This document shows positions 23,013 through 33,484 of a stretch of DNA of 64,000 nucleotides, in pieces. Every line of letters begins with the position of its first letter. Position 1 is the first letter of the stretch. A model generated the notes under the pieces. The model was not told the origin of the DNA, did not search any database, and was given only the letters and a program-made list of their open reading frames with translations. The position numbers and the translations under genes were made by a program. This DNA is from Corbicula japonica (lineage: Eukaryota > Mollusca > Bivalvia > Venerida > Cyrenidae): contig JAZAYU010000351.1 of NCBI GenBank assembly GCA_038501625.1, positions 186,001 to 250,000 on the forward strand. The letters are read 5' to 3'.

Positions 23013-24604
23013 AGAATCGAACTAGACTGTGTCCACAGGACACTGATGCCCCCACTGCTGCAATAACATTTGTTACAAAATTTTGTACCAGGTATTAACA
23101 ACATGTAGTGTTCATGATTAGTAAATGAGGAGTAAGTGCCACAAAATTTAATAACTAACATAAACAAAAGGCCATAACTGTGGTGAAAATTGTTGCAAGA
23201 CAATGTCCTTTACAACAATCTTCACATCATGTCTAATCATCTGTGCAAGTTTGAAAGAAATCAGCCAAATAGAAAATGTGAAGTTGATGCCACAAAATTT
23301 TGTAAGTGAAATAAACAAAGGGCCATAACTGTGGTAAAAATGGCAGCAGAAATTTTTTTTTTATGATCATCTACCCAGCCATCTTGATCATGTGTGCAAG
23401 TTAGAAAGAAATCTGTCCAAAAGTAAATGAGGAGTTGATGCCACAAGATATTATTACTGAAAAAAACAAAGGGCCATAACTCTGGTAAAAATAGTCGCAG
23501 GAAAAAATCCTTTCTTCACGATCATCTACACATCCTGCTTCATCATCTGTGCATGTTTGCAAGGAATCTGCCCTGTAGTTTAGGAGGAGTTGATGCCACA
23601 AGATTTAATTACTGAAATTAACAAAGGGCCATAACTCTGGTCAAAATGGTCGCAGGAAAAAATCCTTTTTTTACGATCATCTACACATCCTGCTTCATCA
23701 TCTGTGCAAGTTCGCAAGAAATCAGCCTTATAGTTTTGGAGGAGTTGATGCCATAAGATTTAATTACTGAAATTAACAAAGGGCCATAACTCTGGTAAAA
23801 ATGGTCGCAGGAAAAAATCCTTTCTTTACGATCATCTACACATCCTGCTTCATCATCTGTGCAAGTTCGCAAGAAATCTGCCTTATAGTTTTGGAGGAGT
23901 TGACGCCACAAGATTTAATTAATGAATATAACAAAGGGCCATAACTCTGGTAAAAATGGTCGCAGGAAGAAATCCTTTCTTCACGATTATCTACACATCC
24001 TGCTTCATCATCTGTGCAAGTTTGCAAGAAATCTGCCTTGTAGTTTAGGAGGAGGTGACGCCACAAGATTTTATAACTGAAATTAACAAAGGGCCATAAC
24101 TCTGGTCAAAATGGTCGCAGGAAAAAATCCTTTCTTTACGACACATCCTGCTTCATCATCTGTGCAAGTTCGCAAGAAATCTGCCTTATAGTTTTGGAGG
24201 AGTTGACGCCACAAGATTTAATTAATGAATATAACAAAGGGCCATAACTCTGGTAAAAATGGTCGTAGGAAGAAATCCTTTCTTCACGATTATCTACACA
24301 TCCTGCTTCATCATCTGTGCAAGTTTGCAAGAAATCTGCCTTGTAGTTTAGGAGGAGTTGACGCCACAAGATTTTATAACTGAAATTAACAAAGGGCCAT
24401 AACTCTGGTAAAAATGGTCGCAGGAAAAAATCCTTTCTTTACGATCATCTACACATCCTGCTTGATCATCTGTGCAAGTTTGAAAGAAATCCGCCTTATA
24501 GTTTAGGAGGAGTTGATGCCACAAGATTTGGGGACGTACGGACGTACGTACGGACGGACGGACGAGTGCAACTCTATATGCCTCCCACTTTGTGGGGGCA
24601 TAAA
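23013..24604. mobile_element. Repeat-array element, 9 units of ~150 bp
   Basis: 'GGGCCATAACTCTGG' or a close variant recurs near 23170, 23320, 23470, 23625, 23778, 23937, 24090, 24240 and 24395. Each is followed by a shared text including 'CACATCCTGCTTCATCATCT'. The left edge has ACTGATGCCCCCAC and the right edge GTGGGGGCATAA, an inverted pair marking element ends. A run of CGTACGGACGGACG lies just inside the right end. Open frames on the minus strand here are periodic by-products of the array. Confidence 0.8.
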
Positions 24605-25212
24605 AAAACGAATTAAAGAATAAGGCTAACAAAATGATGTTGTTCGTGAAGTATTTTTCTTATAGTTATATTTTATACAATTACTCTCTATTCCTGTCTA
24701 CATTTAGGCTGTGTGTAGAGGCTTATTCCTTAAATGCATATGTTTCTCGTTAAGAAGTTCGGTCAGTTTCTTTCATTCTTGCCATCGCATTTTTACTCAT
24801 ATATCAGTAAGGTCATCGAATTTTTCGTTACCCATTTCGTTTGAGTGTCAGATAGATTCTCCCGTGTTGTGTGCTTTTGTGTTCTTAACTGTCGTGTATG
24901 GATGGTTTGTAGCTGATTCACCAAGGCAACCTGTTTGTTTACAGGTATGGGGCAAATGTTATAATGATGGGTTTAAAAGTCGGATTTAAACCTCAAGTCT
25001 CAAGGTTCTTTACTGCTGACCTTTTCAATGCTTCTAAGTTTTGTTAATTGTTTGAGGCTTCTCTTAAAAAAGCTGTGTGGAGAGGATGTGTATGGTGGAT
25101 CCGGCTATTCTTGATATGCACAAATTCACTTATTTGGTTATCTACAATTAAATCCTGCGGAAATGTCATCAGTGGCCAAGGTAATGTTATGCGTCTTAGA
25201 CGTGAGCATTAT

Positions 25213-25259
25213 GGGTGCGTTTTATCAACGTTCGTACGAATGTTGATAAAACGCACCCT
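25213..25259. repeat. Short near-perfect palindrome
   Basis: GGGTGCGTTTTATCAACGTT meets its inverted copy around CGTACG, with one or two mismatches. It could form a hairpin with a very small loop. No promoter or terminator role is evident. Confidence 0.65.
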
Positions 25260-26513
25260 ATATGTGAAATAGAAGTAGAAAGTGACATGTATCTGGGATT
25301 TTTAAAAATATGCAAAAATTTGATAACCACCACTATACTGTGTATTATAATTATTTGAGGTAATACTTAACGTCAATATATTTCATCACCTCGTAACCTT
25401 TAAAAATTTCCGAATCGGATATCGGCGATTTGCACCATAACTACACTAAGCCATACAAAGCCTTGCTGAATAAATGCCATTCGATATTCGTGTACGTGTC
25501 AATAGCCAGCAAGTCACGCGCTGACGTATACAAACATATCGCGCCACCTAGCGGTGCAGGATTCAAAGTTGTAAAGAGCGCGACCATTCAAATTTTCTGA
25601 AATACTACGCAGCGTGGGAAGATTGTGTAAATTGAAAGGTTATAGACTTTCTAGATTTTTTAAAGTTTACTCTAGAATAAAGTTAATTGTGATGTGTATC
25701 ATTATTAAATTATTTAATTCCAGACCTCAAAGCGGAGCTTAGATCTGTCCATTGAAAGTGAAGGGGGCGTCTCAAAATTAGTTTGCTTAGATCATTGTTG
25801 GGATGCTTTTTCCATTCATTTTAATTTAACTAATCATGCTAATAGAAACTTCGGAACCTTAAATTTTCAGCACCAAATACATCGCATATATCCAAATACT
25901 CATGGTTCAGTCACATGAAATGTGAAGCACGAAGCATGTGATTATGAATAGATCGACATGGAGATCACTCATTTAGGCCTAATGACACCATAGTCAGACT
26001 CGAAGCACACTAGGGACTGTTGATTTTTTTAGAGATACTGGGTTTTAAAAAGGGAGAGTTGGAAACATGAATTAACTAAATGGCTACTAAAATTTTGGGA
26101 CACCTGCAGTTTACTGGTACATAAAATTCGCCCCATAATACTGCTGGCATTTTAATTCATTTATTCATTGAATAATTAGTTCAGAATATAGTGGTTAATG
26201 GGGGCTGCTGCCCCCATGCCCCCGCTTGCATTAAATTATTAATGTATAATAATTATGCAAGCTCTATGTAAACACCAGTACTGGTAAACTGCATTCTAGC
26301 TAAAATTTTAATTGAAAAGTTGAAGGAAGTGGGCAAACATACCATTATACGAATTGTTTTATACAAAACTTAGCAGAGTTTGCTCATTTTTGTGTATATA
26401 TGGAAATGCATGCAACAAGAACAGCTGAGCCATTTTTATGAACTATTAAAACATCAAATCACTTGGTTTGTTTTTCAATGATCTACTGATGTGTCATCCA
26501 AAGCATTAACTTG

Positions 26514-26597
26514 ATTCATGGTAAAAATGTGAAAGATGATCTGGATCTAAACAGATTGTACATTGGCTAAAACTATATCCATGGATTAAAGGGTTTA
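26514..26597. mobile_element. TTAA MITE fragment before the 26664 exon
   Basis: GATCTGGATCTAAACAGATT to ATGGATTAAAGGGTTTAA, ending about 65 bp upstream of the exon's first base. Confidence 0.6.
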
Positions 26598-26663
26598 ATG
26601 ACTTAGCTTTATGGAAAATACACGTATGATGCTTGACGGGTTTTGAATGTTGTGTCTTTTCAG

Positions 26664-27830
26664 ATGTTTCAAGATTGTAACGGCAACTATCAGCACAGTG
26701 ACTTGGCTGACATCTATACAAGGATACGACGAACACTTCCGTCAATCTATGAGGATAAGTACCTACACAGTGTTCCTGACATCAGCCTTGAATGTGATGA
26801 AACTATTGACAACTGGGACGATGTTGAGACTGGCATCTACAGCTCTACAAGAGATGAGAAGCTGCCAACATCAGAGAGAGGTGTTGTCGTCAATGTTGAC
26901 GATAATGACATTTCTGAGTTTTATGTTGACTATCCTCCGCCTAACTCCCCAGTGGCAAGTACAGAGGTCATGCAGGATGTCCTGTTGCTTGAGAGTCATT
27001 ACGTCAACAGTTTACTGCAGCTTTGGAGAGATTCACAGCAGAGCAGTGGGTGTAGTACAGAGCCTCTAAGTGAACCAGAGGAGTGTGAAAGCCAAAGTCT
27101 AACATCTGATGATGTTGTAAGTTCTCAAGGTGGACTAAGTTTACATTCAGATGATCACAGTTCACAGAACACACAGGAGTCCTCCAGCAATGTTAGTCAG
27201 TTAAGTAATCAGGATCAAGAGTGTGAGAGCTATCTTACTTCTCTAAAGAATCCTAACCAGCAAATGTCCAACACATACCAGGAGTTGGAAGCACAAGATT
27301 TACAGACTAATGACAATAGTTTGCAGAGTGAAGATTCAAACACAAGTCTTTCTGGTAGTGCAGATGGGATGGATGTTGGGTTGTCACCAAATCTGCCAGC
27401 CCCAACAAGTCAAAGTTCTTCCCGCTCAAATTCACCATTGATGGTAGAAATGTTTCAAAATTTGCGTCAAAATTATTTCAACATGCGAATGGTCTCGCCT
27501 TATCACCAGAACCTGTCACCTATCAGTTCAAGGTCATCATCACCAAGGTATCTTCGATCGCCTTCACCGCTAGAATATCTAGAAAACAGCATGGTCAGCC
27601 TTCCACTGGATGATTCCACTGATCTTGTCTTTTACGAGGATCGTTACATCTTGCGTAGCCATAGTCCTATCTCAACTGGTTCTACTGACCATCAAGTTCC
27701 AGATGTAAACATGGACTTCCAGCAGACAGTTTCTGACTCGGAGGAATTTCCATCATTCAGGTCATACAGACATAGAAGAGTACAAAACTCGTGTCAAGAT
27801 CAAGTGGTACCGGACTACATCGAAGAATGA
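26664..27830 (+). CDS. Unrecognised Ser-rich protein, terminal exon (388 codons)
   Basis: A single open exon follows a strong acceptor (pyrimidine tract then CAG at 26661-26663) and ends at TGA 27828-27830. It opens exactly with ATG, so it may be a whole coding region after a 5' UTR intron, or the last exon of a longer gene. I do not recognise the family. The N-terminus ('LADIYTRIRRTLPSIYEDKY') looks folded or amphipathic. From about residue 40 it is acidic, with a Pro patch 'DYPPPNSP'. Residues ~110-240 are rich in Ser, Gln, Asn and Glu. Residues ~250-310 carry repeated Ser-Pro pairs ('SPISSRSSSPRYL', 'RSPSPLEYL'), as in disordered regions phosphorylated by proline-directed kinases (inference). 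No signal peptide or membrane segment is seen. The open length in a stop-rich genome and the splice site support a real gene. No upstream exon was found. Confidence 0.72.
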   Translation: MFQDCNGNYQHSDLADIYTRIRRTLPSIYEDKYLHSVPDISLECDETIDNWDDVETGIYSSTRDEKLPTSERGVVVNVDDNDISEFYVDYPPPNSPVASTEVMQDVLLLESHYVNSLLQLWRDSQQSSGCSTEPLSEPEECESQSLTSDDVVSSQGGLSLHSDDHSSQNTQESSSNVSQLSNQDQECESYLTSLKNPNQQMSNTYQELEAQDLQTNDNSLQSEDSNTSLSGSADGMDVGLSPNLPAPTSQSSSRSNSPLMVEMFQNLRQNYFNMRMVSPYHQNLSPISSRSSSPRYLRSPSPLEYLENSMVSLPLDDSTDLVFYEDRYILRSHSPISTGSTDHQVPDVNMDFQQTVSDSEEFPSFRSYRHRRVQNSCQDQVVPDYIEE

Positions 27831-28996
27831 CTGGAAAGTGGTTTCCAGGAAATGGAGTGATATTTCTGGACGTCATAAATAGGCTAGGGACTTGATTGTG
27901 AGTAAAAATGGAATGAAAAGGATACAATATGTACACTTTGAAAACATTAATCAGTTTAAGACTGAAGGCAGCTATTTTTTTTATCTAACCAGTGCTTAAG
28001 TAACTTTTGTTCAAATTTAAAATAATCAGCAATTTCACTTATAATTAGTATTTTTTGTAAAGTATTCTAAAAATTGCAGAACCTGAACCATGGCAATGAT
28101 TGTATTTTGTTAGATTAAAGAATTCAGTTGCTAAAAAATAGTTTCCATTCATATGATTTATACAGTTTGTTAATGTTAATTGTTGTTACTTTACATTAGA
28201 TAAAACATGCATTCACGAACTTGTGTATGTGGTTTTCAACTTAAGCGCACCACATTAATTTTAAATTTTGCAATTTACCGGTAGTAAATTTTCTGAGTGC
28301 ATGCAGTTTTGTCATACAATAGGCATCAACACATTCCAGAATATATAACCAACATCTAATTCATTTTATTGAACTCATGCATTTAACAATTAAGCAACTA
28401 AATGTAATTGAATTGCATGTACATGAATTGTTACATTTACATGTCCATTTTTAATCTTTGAAAGTTAAAAGTAAGAATTCAACATTACTTCTCTTCATAC
28501 TGTTTTCTAAGACAAACATGGCTGTCCCTATTATAATTTAAACAATCAAAACTAACTAATTGTGAAATTGCTTAAAAGTTGAAAATCACATTGACTGCTG
28601 ATGTTACCTCAGTGTTGTACAATATATTAAAGTGTATTTATTTTGCTCCAAAAGTCTGCAAAATTTGGTTGTAGTCATAATGAAGTCTTGCTTAGGCCAG
28701 GTGCTGTTCTCATGTCAGTTGTTAATTGTTATTTTGTAGACAAAAATCATGTTACTTGTTGGTTGTTATCTATACTTACTTGTTAATATACTTGGTGTTG
28801 AAATTTCAAGTATTTTGTATTCAATTAATTTGCATAATGTGTTGCATTTTTACCATCGATTTTTATTTGCCAAAACATATCTTTTGATCTGTTTTCTTTT
28901 TATTGCAAAATATTTATGATATGTACTTTTATAATTATGTTTTAATGTGTTTTAGTAGACATGGTCTAACCCTGTAAATACTGGTTCCAACTTTAA

Positions 28997-29243
28997 TTTA
29001 ACCTTATACTCCATAGATATGACTTTCATGGCATGGGCAAACGCTAGATCCAGATCAGATGGCACATCTAAGCTGCCTGATCAGGATCTACTCTACAGCC
29101 TTTTATTCAGTTAGGTTATTTCTGACTAAGAAGTGAACACCATAGATCCTGGTTAGATAGCACAGATGTGCCATCTACAGTAATCTGGATCTGTGTTATT
29201 TGTCCATGGGATTCAACACATATGCCATGGAGTAAAGGGTTAA
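28997..29243. mobile_element. TTAA MITE, two modules
   Basis: TTAACCTTATACTCCATA to CATGGAGTAAAGGGTTAA. In the probable 3' UTR of the 26664 gene. Confidence 0.85.
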
Positions 29244-29572
29244 AAACAGAATAACTATTAATCATGTTATGTTTCAAACATGTTTGGTTTTAGTGTACTT
29301 TCTAGGTATCAGATGTCAACAAGAAATACAGATACACCAAAATCTTTTGACTAACCTATGGTTTCTTAATTTCATGTTAAACGTTCAGTGTAATAACTTT
29401 CCTTATGAATTTATTTTAAACATTAAACATGCTGAATATTGTTGTGTTGAAGTTTGTTGATCTCAGGAATATTTGAATTTACCTTGCTCTAACATGGTTT
29501 TATTTGTTGTTTACTTGTTGCTCAGGAAATGTTACTCTTGTTATTTTACAATTAACCCTTACAAGCTTATCA

Positions 29573-29786
29573 CAGACTTCCCAAAAGTTGCCAGACCGAT
29601 GGACCATTCATTTAAACCTTTGGTCGGTCTGAAGTGATTTGGTATGTTTTCAAACCGAGTGTCAGGCCAAAAATTGAACTGCTGTTGTGCTAATTCCTTT
29701 TTAACATGCTTTGGTCAGACAGAATCTGTTTTGGTCAGACAGATTTTCACATCTTGTCTGACACTTTCCAACTTTCGGGAAGTCAG
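29573..29786. mobile_element. CAGACTTCC-ended MITE, copy 1
   Basis: Starts CAGACTTCCC and ends GGGAAGTCAG, with TTATCA on both sides as target duplication. The inside repeats 'GGTCAGACAGA'. It lies in the probable 3' UTR of the 26664 gene. Confidence 0.7.
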
Positions 29787-30294
29787 TTATCAGTAAAAAA
29801 TATTGATAAGTAACAGTGCTTGTATTTTATGAGTTTGCTGTTAAGGTCTTCCTAGTCAAATTTGAATATTTAAAATAAAAATAGAAAGGTTTTACTTGCT
29901 TGGTCTCAACTTGATTGGTTTCATTTTGGCAACTTACTCTGACAGGGCTGCTATCAATTTTCTTAAGCTTAAATCAGAGTTTTCAGATTTTTTGTTCACA
30001 GTTGCCTATATTTGGGGCATGTCAAGGGAAAAGGTGTCTGAACAACTGACATCAATACTTTACATGATGTCATATAATGGCTTGACAACATTGCTTATTA
30101 AGCCTTTAAGAGTAAAAAAGTTGTATGGTAAAAATTTGTAATGAAATCACAAATTAGTTATGAGAAATTAATAAAATTGTATGTTCTTTCCAAATAAAGT
30201 AACAACTAAACATAAAAAATGCAATAAAATACACCTTTTCCAGTGACGTGCCCTATGTCATACATATCACATATAAAATTCTCTAGTATCCAGG

Positions 30295-30442
30295 ACCCAA
30301 GATCATATAAATGAAACTAGAGACCAGTCTCAAAGCTCAGGCATCTGATTGGCTGAAATTGTGACCAGTCAACCTTTAAGCCAATTGGATTTTGAGATTT
30401 GAGACTGGTCACCAATCTCAGTTTTATGATCTAGGGCCCAGT
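30295..30442. repeat. Hairpin-family copy, ATGATC subfamily
   Basis: Ends CCCAAGATCATATAAA and TTTTATGATCTAGGGCCC, with arms CATCTGATTGGCTGAAATTG and GCCAATTGGATTTTGAGATT. Some divergence between the arms. Confidence 0.7.
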
Positions 30443-30956
30443 TTTTATCCTTAAAATAATGTAGCAGCTCTGATATTGGAAGAATTTTATTTTTGTCTAA
30501 CAAGATGTAAATAAAAGAATAGTGATATCACCTTATAAATGATTTCCCAACAATACACTACTAAATTGCTTTTGCATTATGTTTATTGAATGGTGAGTGA
30601 AACAAAATAAAGCACAGACTTCAAGATATTTGCCTGTTGTTTTGTTCTTTTTGTGTAGTTAGTTTATTTCACAGAAATAGAAATCTGACTTAGAAGTCAT
30701 TGCACCACTAAGTAGAACGTGTCATAAAGTAGAAACGTTCTTCTCAAGAATACAGATATAAAACATCTGTAATTAAAGGCTTTGCTACAAAGTATTGTCT
30801 TGCTTCTAAGACTCGGGTGTTTTTAGGTAAAAGCATTGTTTTCTGTCTGCACACAGTATCACTATCTGCACTCTTAACAGACATCTGCCCTCTTTTTTTC
30901 ATATAAGAACTTTCTTTGCAGACAACTTGAAATGTCAGATGCCTGATAATCAATTA

Positions 30957-31352
30957 CAGTTCAATCTGTGCAAAAAGACCACCTGTAAAAAATAATGAAC
31001 ACCTGCGGATAAAGACCACATTTAATTTGTCCCACTGACTGATTTAACCCTTTCCTCCATATATATATATGCCTTTATGGTGCAGGCAAACAGTTAAGAT
31101 CCAGATCAGCCTGCATATCTCTGCCATCTGATCAGGATCTAGACTGTTGGCTTTTGGATTTATTAGATTTTTTCTGACAAAAAAGCAAACAGTATAGAAC
31201 CTGATCAGAAAGCACATTCATGCCATCTGATCTGGTTCTAGACTGGTTGCACATTTGATAAAATGCATATGGAGGCAAGAGTTAAAGAACATGTTCATCT
31301 GAGAAAAAAGGCCACTTATGGGTGTTCTCCTGAATGGTCTTTGAAGACAGGT
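30957..31352. repeat. Inverted relative of the 14 kb repeat, split by a MITE
   Basis: 30957-31043 is the reverse complement of the 14290-14385 text ('AAGACCACATTTAATTTGTC', 'CCCACTGACTGATT'). The repeat resumes at 31287-31352 with 'GTCTTTGAAGACAGG'. The MITE 31044-31286 sits between the two parts. Confidence 0.65.
31044..31286. mobile_element. TTAA MITE inside another repeat
   Basis: TTAACCCTTTCCTCCATA to ATGGAGGCAAGAGTTAA. It splits the 30957-31352 repeat. Confidence 0.85.
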
Positions 31353-31588
31353 TAACCCTTTCCTCCATATACATTCTCAATGGCATAGGCAAACAGTTAG
31401 ATCCAGATTAGCTGGCACATGCATGCAATCTGATTAGGATCTGGACTGTTCGCTTTATGATTTGTTAGGATATTTATGACCAAAAATGCAACCAGTGCAG
31501 ATCCTGATCAGATGGCACAAATGTGCCGGCTGATTTGGATCTACACTGGTCACACATAAAAAAGTGTATATTTGGAGGAAAGGGTTAA
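31352..31588. mobile_element. TTAA MITE, two modules
   Basis: TTAACCCTTTCCTCCATA to TTTGGAGGAAAGGGTTAA. 65 bp after the previous copy. Confidence 0.85.
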
Positions 31589-31749
31589 AGCCTACACTTC
31601 TATATCCGTCTCAGAACATAGAGCTAGACTTTCAATACAATGGTCAAGGATCTAATTCCTTGTGAACATATTCTGTACTGACAAGGGATTTCAGACTTCA
31701 AAAACTTCTGTTCATGTTTTACAACACTTGTCTTTAATTTAGAATTTTG

Positions 31750-31862
31750 TTTAACCCTTTATTCCATGGGATATGGCAGTTATCCATGGGTGAGCAGTGT
31801 AAATCCAGACCAGCCTGTACATCACAGCCATCTGATCAGGATCTACACTCTGCCTTTTACTG
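31750..31862. mobile_element. TTAA MITE, left half
   Basis: TTAACCCTTTATTCCATG and one module, then unrelated sequence. Confidence 0.65.
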
Positions 31863-32018
31863 GTAAACACTCTTTGTACAGTAATGAAATCACTCTTTTG
31901 TGAAGTATTGTTTATTTTAATTGGTATTCACTGTTGTATCATTAACAAACAGTAAATTCTTATAACGATACATTGTCCAAGTTTACAGATACAGACAGCT
32001 TCACAACAAACTCTGCAA

Positions 32019-32190
32019 TAACCCTTTCCTCCATATATATGTATTTTTACACATGTGCGACCAGTGTAGATCCAGATCAGCTGGCACATCCATGTCGTCT
32101 GATCAGGATCTGCACTGGTCTCATTTTTGGTCAGAAATAACCTAACAAATCAAATAGAAACAGTGAAGATTCTGATCAGACGGCACGGAT
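32019..32190. mobile_element. TTAA MITE, truncated in module two
   Basis: AACCCTTTCCTCCATATATA to GATCAGACGGCACGGATATT; a different TIR element starts at 32201. Confidence 0.75.
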
Positions 32191-32200
32191 ATTCAATTTT

Positions 32201-32335
32201 AAATAATGCTTGCATGACTGATAGTTGCAACTCCAGAGGTCATTATGACAACATAACTTGCAAACATTCCTGAAGTTATGCTATCATAATATAAATAACC
32301 TTGAATTATAATTAATAGTAATGCAAGCATTATTT
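32201..32335. mobile_element. Short TIR element beside a truncated MITE
   Basis: Begins AAATAATGCTTGCAT and ends with the exact reverse complement ATGCAAGCATTATTT, 135 bp overall. It follows the point where MITE 32019-32190 breaks off. Confidence 0.6.
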
Positions 32336-32399
32336 GTTCTTCATAAAATTATACTAGAAAATAACAACCCCTCTGGATCCACCCATGTATTTTAAAGTG

Positions 32400-32545
32400 T
32401 TTGTTTTACTCAATGGATATGCCTTAATTGTGTGGACAAATAGTGAAGATCCAGATCATCTAGCACATCCATGTCATCTGATCTGGATTAACAGTTTGCA
32501 AATTGGTCAGAAATATCCTAAAGACTGTATAGTCAGGATCTATCA
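32400..32545. mobile_element. TTAA MITE fragment
   Basis: ACTCAATGGATATGCC and one module (GATCCAGATCATCTAGCACA). Confidence 0.55.
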
Positions 32546-32556
32546 CTTTTTAATAA

Positions 32557-32800
32557 ATTAACCCTTTCCTCCATAAATACGCATTTTTATGCATGTGCGA
32601 CCAGTGTAGATCCAGATCAGCCGGCACATCGGTGCAGTCTGATCAGGATCTGCAATGGTCGCAGTTTGGTCAGAAATAACCTAAAAAATCAAATAGCAAA
32701 CAGTTTAGATCCTGATCAGACGGCATGGCAGTGCTGGCTGATCTAGATATAAACTGTTCGCCCTTGCAATTAAGGTGTATCTATGGAGGAAAAAGTAAAT
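32557..32800. mobile_element. TTAA MITE, two modules
   Basis: TTAACCCTTTCCTCCATA to CTATGGAGGAAAAAGTAA. Confidence 0.85.
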
Positions 32801-32926
32801 GAGGTTATTTCTTACCAAGAAGTGACGAGCATAGATCCAGAAAAGACTGCATGGATGTGCTGTATGATCTGGATCTACACAGTTCACCTTTGCGACAGAA
32901 GTCATATCTATGGAGCAAAGTGTTAA
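32798..32926. mobile_element. TTAA MITE, right half
   Basis: GGTTATTTCTTACCAAGAAG then one module and CTATGGAGCAAAGTGTTAA. Confidence 0.7.
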
Positions 32927-33484
32927 AAATACACTGCTTAAATCTTGCCCTTGATGGTGCTTACAATACTTATTAATCCTTTATAAAATAACACCTCATT
33001 ATAAAAAGTGTAAGGCTGATGCTTAATGTTTCATAAAACAATATCACAGACATTTCTTAACAGTTCTTAACATAGGTCAAACTGACACCAATAATCTTAT
33101 TCCATTAAAATCCTACATTCAAGACATATAATTAACTGATTACCGGTTACTCTATAATTATACAGGATTTATCGCAAGTGCAAACAGTGTAGTTCCAATT
33201 CACCTGTCACACAATGTCATGCTGTCTAATCAGATCATTAAATTATGTAGGTAGCAGGTAACAGTTTACAAGTGGTTATTTCCCTTCACTACAACTTGTT
33301 TACGAAAATTAGTCTCCTTTCATAAATTCAAACCTCACTGATAATGGTCAGTCAACTCATGAGTCTGCAAGCACTTTCATTTATAACCATTCCTAGATTC
33401 ACACACCAAACTTCAAAGCCACAATGCACATTCAATTAACTCCTTTAAAACTTAATTTCATTAGCTAACATTATTGATCATAAA

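Larger units (their letters stand above)
18095..26663. other. Gene-poor region between EML and the 26664 gene
   Basis: No supported coding exon was found here. It should contain the missing 5' exon(s) of EML (minus strand) and any 5' exon of the 26664 gene (plus strand), but I could not recognise either. Contents: MITEs at 18143-18381 and 19335-19530, a possible LINE reverse-transcriptase scrap near 21650-21800, a half hairpin at 22895-22975, the 23013-24604 array, and a short perfect palindrome at 25213-25259. Confidence 0.5.
27831..30200 (+). other. Probable 3' UTR of the 26664-27830 gene
   Basis: AT-rich sequence with no coding signal follows the stop codon. A candidate poly(A) signal AATAAA lies at 30193-30198 and another near 30607. 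The stretch contains a MITE (28997-29243), a TIR element (29573-29786), and a segment (28335-28620) that recurs in diverged form in a PNPT1 intron. The true 3' end is not determined and may be much closer to the stop. Confidence 0.35.

Noticed and set aside
22967..24632. Chain of similar minus-strand frames that looks like a multi-domain repeat protein
   Set aside because: The frames exist because the ~150 bp DNA unit repeats; they are broken by stops at unit joins and lie between transposon ends.
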